Source: Thiothrix lacustris DSM 21227 (lineage in GTDB: Bacteria; Pseudomonadota; Gammaproteobacteria; Thiotrichales; Thiotrichaceae). Taken from it: a stretch of DNA of 64,000 nt. Positions 59,470-64,000 of the stretch are shown piece after piece. The stretch's first letter is position 1; each line of letters begins with the position of its first letter. Where the stretch lies: positions 1 through 64,000 of the forward strand of contig NZ_JHYQ01000027.1 of NCBI RefSeq assembly GCF_000621325.1, given 5' to 3'. A program made the translations under genes and the position numbers. Below the pieces are notes generated by a model. The model ran no database searches, was not told the DNA's origin, and saw only the letters and a list, made by a program, of their open reading frames with translations.

Positions 59470-61332
59470 ATGGCATTACTGCAAATTTCCGAACCCGGCA
59501 TGTCCACAACTGCCCACCAGCACCGGCTGGCGGTAGGCATTGACCTCGGCACGACCAATTCCTTGGTGGCAACCGTGCGCAGTGGGCACGCTGATACTTT
59601 GGCGGATACGCAGGGGCGGCATTTACTGCCTTCTGTGGTGCGCTATCAAGTGGGTGTTGCGCCCGTCGTGGGGCATGACGCTAAAGCCGCGATGACTGAA
59701 GACCCGTTTAACACCATTGCTTCCGCCAAACGCCTGATGGGGCGCGGGGTGGAGGATATGAAGCAGCTTGGTGGGCATTTGCCCTACCGTTTCGTGACTG
59801 GGGATTCAAGTGTGCCACGCATCCAGACGGTGACGGGCGACGTGTCTTCGGTGGAAGTGTCGGCGGAAATCCTGCGCACTCTGAAACGTCAGGCAGAAGT
59901 TGCCCTTGGCGGTGATTTGATGGGGGTGGTGATTACGGTTCCGGCGTATTTCGACGATGCGCAACGGCAGGCTACCCGCGATGCGGCGACTTTGGCGGGG
60001 TTGAATGTTTATCGCCTGCTGAATGAACCCACGGCGGCGGCGGTTGCTTACGGGCTGGATCAGAATGCCGAAGGCGTGATTGCGGTATATGACCTCGGTG
60101 GCGGTACTTTCGATATTTCCATCCTGCGTTTGCACCAAGGTGTGTTTGAAGTATTGGCAACGGGCGGCGATTCCGCGCTGGGTGGCGATGATTTCGACCA
60201 TGTGGTGGCGGAATGGTTGTTGCAGGCATCCGGTTTGCAGGGTAGCGCTGATCAAAAGGTATTACGTACTGCTTTGGTGGTTGCCCGTGATGCCAAAGAA
60301 GCGCTGACAACCGTGGAAACGACACCCGTGACCTTGGGCGCATGGCAGGGGGAGTTGAGCCGCAGTCACCTGAACGAATTAATTGCCCCCTTGGTGAAAA
60401 AGACCTTGATGGCGTGCCGCCGTACCTTGCGTGATGCGAATCTGAGCAAGGAAGAGGTTAAGGATGTCGTCATGGTGGGCGGTTCCACCCGTGTCTTGGC
60501 GGTGCGTGAACAAGTCAGTGCGTTTTTTGGTAAGCCGCCGCTGGTGAATATTGATCCTGATCGGGTCGTAGCGATTGGCGCAGCGATTCAGGCGGATGTG
60601 CTGGCGGGCAACAAGCCCGATTCCGATATGCTGCTGCTGGACGTGATTCCGCTCTCCTTGGGGCTGGAAACCATGGGCGGTTTAGTCGAAAAAGTGATTC
60701 CACGCAACACCACTATTCCGGTAGCTCGTGCTCAGGAATTTACCACCTTCAAGGATGGGCAGACGGCGATGTCGATCCATGTCCTGCAAGGTGAGCGTGA
60801 TACTGTGGAAGCTTGCCGTTCACTGGCGCGTTTCTCGTTGCGCGGCATTCCGCCGATGGTGGCGGGGGCAGCACGTATCCGCGTGACGTTTCAGGTGGAT
60901 GCCGATGGCTTGCTGAATGTGACCGCACAAGAACAGACCACCGGCATTACGGCGGGCGTGGAAGTGAAACCTTCCTACGGCCTGAGTGATAACGAAATTG
61001 AAACCATGCTGCGTGATTCCATGACCCATGCCCGTGAGGATATGGATGCGCGGCGGCTGCGTGAGCAGCAAGTAGAAGCAGATCGTGCGATTGAAGCGCT
61101 GGATGCAGCGTTGTTGGTCGATGGCGATGCCTTGCTGGCAACGGAAGAACGTGTTGCGATTCTGGCCGCCCGCGATAAACTGGGGTTGCTGCGCCAGGGA
61201 ACCGATGCCCGCGCTATCGAAGATGGCACCAAAGCACTGGAAAAAGCGGCCGAAGCCTATGTGGATCGGCGCATGAATGCGAGTATCCGTGCGGCCATGA
61301 CCGGCCATCGGGTTGATGAATTCAAAGGATAA
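59470..61332 (+). CDS. hscA: Fe-S chaperone HscA
   Basis: A 620-residue Hsp70. ATPase motifs: [44 protein letters not shown]; substrate domain with [10 protein letters not shown] and [13 protein letters not shown]. It releases clusters from IscU through the LPPVK motif. Normal length. It stops five bases before the fdx start. Confidence 0.97.
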   Translation: MALLQISEPGMSTTAHQHRLAVGIDLGTTNSLVATVRSGHADTLADTQGRHLLPSVVRYQVGVAPVVGHDAKAAMTEDPFNTIASAKRLMGRGVEDMKQLGGHLPYRFVTGDSSVPRIQTVTGDVSSVEVSAEILRTLKRQAEVALGGDLMGVVITVPAYFDDAQRQATRDAATLAGLNVYRLLNEPTAAAVAYGLDQNAEGVIAVYDLGGGTFDISILRLHQGVFEVLATGGDSALGGDDFDHVVAEWLLQASGLQGSADQKVLRTALVVARDAKEALTTVETTPVTLGAWQGELSRSHLNELIAPLVKKTLMACRRTLRDANLSKEEVKDVVMVGGSTRVLAVREQVSAFFGKPPLVNIDPDRVVAIGAAIQADVLAGNKPDSDMLLLDVIPLSLGLETMGGLVEKVIPRNTTIPVARAQEFTTFKDGQTAMSIHVLQGERDTVEACRSLARFSLRGIPPMVAGAARIRVTFQVDADGLLNVTAQEQTTGITAGVEVKPSYGLSDNEIETMLRDSMTHAREDMDARRLREQQVEADRAIEALDAALLVDGDALLATEERVAILAARDKLGLLRQGTDARAIEDGTKALEKAAEAYVDRRMNASIRAAMTGHRVDEFKG

Positions 61333-61336
61333 CACC

Positions 61337-61675
61337 ATGCCAAAACTGATTTTTTTACCGCATGAAGACATTTGCCCTGAAGGTGCAGTGCTTGATATTG
61401 AGTCGGGAACCAGCATTTGCGATGCGGCTCTGGCGCATGGCATTGCGATTGAACATGCCTGTGAAAAATCCTGCGCGTGTACTACTTGCCACGTTTACAT
61501 CCGCGAAGGGTTCGACACGCTGGCAGAAGCGACCGATCTGGAAGAGGATTACCTTGATAAAGCGTGGGGTGTCGACCCTGATTCACGCCTGAGCTGTCAG
61601 GCCAAGGTAGGGAACGACGATCTAGTCATCGAAATACCCAAATACACCATCAATATGGTGTCGGAAAACCACTAA
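61337..61675 (+). CDS. fdx: ISC-type [2Fe-2S] ferredoxin
   Basis: A 112-residue ferredoxin. Cluster cysteines in HACEKSCACTTCHVYI and LSCQAKV. The ATG at 61337 (MPKLIFLPHEDICPEG) is the family start. It gives electrons for cluster formation on IscU. Confidence 0.97.
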   Translation: MPKLIFLPHEDICPEGAVLDIESGTSICDAALAHGIAIEHACEKSCACTTCHVYIREGFDTLAEATDLEEDYLDKAWGVDPDSRLSCQAKVGNDDLVIEIPKYTINMVSENH

Positions 61676-61687
61676 GGAGGCTGGGTG

Positions 61688-61891
61688 ATGGACGAACTCA
61701 AATGGACAGATACGCTGGAAATTGCCATTCAATTGCTGGAAGCACACCCGGATGTTGATCCCAAGTACATCCGCTTCACCGACTTGCACACTTGGGTGCA
61801 GGCATTGGATGGTTTTAGCGATAACCCGGAAAAATCCAACGAAAAGATTCTGGAAGCGATCCAGATGGCGTGGATTGAAGAGGCTGAATAA
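61688..61891 (+). CDS. iscX: Fe-S assembly protein IscX
   Basis: A 67-residue acidic protein (MDELKWTDTLEIAIQLLEAH, with DNPEKSNEKILEAIQMAWIE near the end), which binds IscS and modulates its activity. AAGGAGG lies upstream; GTG at 61685 is an alternative start one codon up. Last gene of the isc operon. Confidence 0.95.
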   Translation: MDELKWTDTLEIAIQLLEAHPDVDPKYIRFTDLHTWVQALDGFSDNPEKSNEKILEAIQMAWIEEAE

Positions 61892-61912
61892 GCTGGAATT
61901 CTGAAGATGAAG

Positions 61913-61951
61913 AACGAGGCCGGGCGGGTAATCTGCCCGGCCTCGTTGCTT
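61913..61951 (+). terminator. terminator of the isc operon
   Basis: Perfect 13-bp stem: AACGAGGCCGGGC (61913-61925) and GCCCGGCCTCGTT (61935-61947), loop of nine bases, then GCTTTT. It separates the convergent isc and M23 peptidase genes and may act in both directions. Confidence 0.88.
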
Positions 61952-61959
61952 TTGGAGGG

Positions 61960-63561
61960 TTAACCGCCGTTTTGGTTACGCCCTGACTGATCTGCTGAGG
62001 CCAGTTTGCGCAAGTCGGCGAGTTCTTGCACCATCGCTGATGCACGGTTTTTGAATGTCTGCATTTCTTCGGCTGACATAATGCCTACTTGAGGCAGTTC
62101 AATCGCCATCGGGTTTTGCGGCTCGCCATTGATGCGGAATTCGTAATGTACGTGGTTACCGGTGGATGTGCCAGTGGAGCCAACATAACCAATCACGTCG
62201 CCGCGTTTGACTTGACTGCCGGGCTTGAACTCCGTATTGAAAGCTGACATGTGACCGTAGCGGGTCGTAATGTTGTCGCTATGGCGTAATTCAACCAGAT
62301 TGCCATAGCCGCCTAAGCGCCCCATTTCTTTCACAACACCATCAGCGGTGGCATGTATCGGCGTGCCACGTGGTGCGGCAAAGTCTGTGCCTGCATGGTT
62401 TTTGCGCAGGAAAAACACTGGGTGGTTACGCATTCCGAAGCCAGAGCTTAAACGTCCGGCCGTCAGCGGTTTGCGGTCAAAAGCAGCACGTTTCAGCTCA
62501 GTATCACCATCGGGTCTGAAGTAGTCTGTTTTACCTTCTCCCAAGGTGAAGCGGATGCGCTGATACGTGGTTTTGCTTGTGGTGTATTCAGCAGCTAGTA
62601 CCTTGTCGGTATAAATGCTTTCACCTTGGTAGCGGAAATCTTCAAAGATTACGCCGACTTTGTCACCTACTTTGGCGCTTTTGTTGACATCCACATCTTT
62701 CTGGAACACTTGGCTGATTTGGCGAATGAGTGATGTGCTTAAGCCAGCATCTTTGCCATCACGGAGGATCGAGTGTTTGATTTTAAAGGAAATTTTGGCA
62801 TTGCGACTTTCCAGCGCATTGGATTCCCACTTCCCAAGATAGCCATCATCGGTGGCGGAGACAATGTAGGTTTCACTCTTGTTTTTGGCATAAATGAGTT
62901 GTTGTAGATTGCCATCGACTACTTGAGTGAATACGCGACCATCCGTTTTTAGTGTATTGAGTGTTTGCTTGATGGCGGAGTCTTTCAGTAACTTTTCTGA
63001 TGTCTTGGTTAATTCCAATTCGCTGAGAATGCTTGCTAATGTATCGTCTGCGTCAATAGTGTGCATTGACCAGCTGCCTTGGGTAACATCTGGCAGTATA
63101 TCAAGCGCATATCCAGAAAAAGATTCAACGGCGACTGCGGGTAAGTTCAGCGTTTTGATCACTTGGGCGGGTGAGTTGCCATCAAGCAAGGGATCAGTTA
63201 GGTTGATGATTTTACCACTATCCGAAGTATTGATCATAGAATAGACGGGTAAGTTACCTAAGGTGGCGAGGCCACATGCCAACAGCAATGAACGGGTAGC
63301 AAGATAACGCAGAGGTTTCTTAGTTGAGGCTTCGGATGTTTCGTTGGGTGGGGTCTTGTCTGGCCTATTTTTGGCTGGTTTGATCCGAACGTTGGTATAC
63401 GCTGGTTTGAAAAGGCTCTTCACTGGTTTAGAAGATGACTTGGCAAACTCAGCTTTATGGTCCGCAGGAATATATCCACCGGGAAAGTTAAAGCCTTTCA
63501 TGGCATCATCCCAACTTTTTTGGGATTGCTGCCTTCGAGTAAATGATAACAAGGTTTTCAC
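61960..63561 (-). CDS. mepM: M23-family murein endopeptidase (MepM-like)
   Basis: A 533-residue peptidoglycan hydrolase. A cytoplasmic start and one membrane span (about residues 88-105) are followed by an OapA/LysM-like domain and the M23 (LytM) domain: HAGTDFAAPRGTPIHATADG, HSDNITTRYGHMSAF, GNHVHYEFRINGEPQNP, which carry the zinc ligands. It cuts cross-links to allow wall growth. The start is unclear: GTG at 63561 has GGAG directly against it, while TTG at 63552 has GGAG eight bases upstream. The N-terminal 85 residues are longer than in E. coli MepM. Confidence 0.9.
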   Translation of the reverse strand: MKTLLSFTRRQQSQKSWDDAMKGFNFPGGYIPADHKAEFAKSSSKPVKSLFKPAYTNVRIKPAKNRPDKTPPNETSEASTKKPLRYLATRSLLLACGLATLGNLPVYSMINTSDSGKIINLTDPLLDGNSPAQVIKTLNLPAVAVESFSGYALDILPDVTQGSWSMHTIDADDTLASILSELELTKTSEKLLKDSAIKQTLNTLKTDGRVFTQVVDGNLQQLIYAKNKSETYIVSATDDGYLGKWESNALESRNAKISFKIKHSILRDGKDAGLSTSLIRQISQVFQKDVDVNKSAKVGDKVGVIFEDFRYQGESIYTDKVLAAEYTTSKTTYQRIRFTLGEGKTDYFRPDGDTELKRAAFDRKPLTAGRLSSGFGMRNHPVFFLRKNHAGTDFAAPRGTPIHATADGVVKEMGRLGGYGNLVELRHSDNITTRYGHMSAFNTEFKPGSQVKRGDVIGYVGSTGTSTGNHVHYEFRINGEPQNPMAIELPQVGIMSAEEMQTFKNRASAMVQELADLRKLASADQSGRNQNGG

Positions 63562-63806
63562 TCCATACTTGTAATCAAGTTATGCATTTCTGTATAAAAA
63601 ACAACACAGAAATCCGCTAATACGGCGGAGGTTAGCGAGTATGTACTGAATCATTCCTGAACTCAATAGAGGTTGACTCACCACGTTTATCAGCCAAGAA
63701 TTACGAGACTCTCTATGTTGGCTTGACTATACATCTGAGAAAACTGATAAACTTACCCGTCTATGTAGATCAAAATTAAAGAATTGTCAATTCTGGAGCA
63801 TGTTAA
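63562..63806. other. intergenic region between mepM and tyrS
   Basis: A 245-base divergent promoter region. On the plus strand TTGACT (63723-63728), 17-base spacer and GATAAA (63746-63751) form a plausible tyrS promoter. No clear T-box or other leader is seen. Confidence 0.45.

Positions 63807-64000
<194 letters not shown>

Overview
The window is a chromosomal segment of a gammaproteobacterium, moderately GC-rich. The best guess, from inference only, is a sulfur-storing relative of Thiothrix. The reasons are the gammaproteobacterial gene orders (tig-clpP-clpX-lon-hup-ppiD, mltD-yafS-rnhA-dnaQ, iscRSUA-hscBA-fdx-iscX), nitrate assimilation next to hydrogenase maturation genes, and two exported Asn/Gly/Met/Trp-rich proteins that resemble sulfur globule proteins. 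No 16S rRNA gene is present to settle this.

Layout. 0-0.15 kb: the last codons of an IS1182-like transposase. 0.27-1.2 kb: a minus-strand operon of a DUF2975-type membrane protein, a small XRE regulator and an unlisted 47-residue membrane protein. 1.3-2.9 kb: a lipoprotein and a quinone-oxidoreductase-like dehydrogenase. 2.9-11.8 kb: a nitrate assimilation island with nasT-nasS (ANTAR antiterminator and its nitrate-sensing partner), a PP2C/Ser-Thr-kinase fusion, a NarK/NasA transporter and nrtABC. The two divergent transport units each have a perfect sigma-54 promoter, then two A1/G4 hexaloop hairpins and an intrinsic terminator whose 5' arm is shared with the second hairpin. This is the layout expected for NasT-controlled antitermination. 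11.9-19.2 kb: seven tRNA genes flanking the proteostasis genes tig, clpP, clpX, lon and hup. 19.3-24 kb: ppiD, mtaB and two AT-rich unknowns. 24-32 kb: EVE protein, rlmJ, two repeat-rich exported proteins (one frameshifted in its repeat), fau, FHA protein, mltD, yafS-like, rnhA, dnaQ and a beta-barrel protein.

32-43.7 kb: a fused acyltransferase/acyl-ACP synthetase, a TerB-like small protein, a giant alpha-2-macroglobulin lipoprotein with an intact thioester motif, and its usual partner pbpC. 44.1-46.4 kb: an AT-rich, tightly overlapping three-gene envelope module (one membrane protein with a proline-alanine linker and two coiled-coil lipoproteins) that I do not recognise. 46.5-55.6 kb: hydrogenase maturation (hupK-hypA-hypB-ACT protein-hypC-hypD-hypE, then hypF) behind a perfect sigma-54 promoter. 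hupK and hypD each carry an in-frame copy of the same 56-bp palindromic element. No hydrogenase structural genes are present. 55.6-61.9 kb: cysE and the complete isc operon with an IscR site. 61.9-64 kb: an M23 endopeptidase and the start of tyrS.

How it works together: NtrC-type activation plus NasS/NasT antitermination would make the nitrate transporters respond to nitrogen limitation and to nitrate. The isc genes supply Fe-S clusters, and the hyp genes build the NiFe(CN)2CO centre of a hydrogenase encoded elsewhere.
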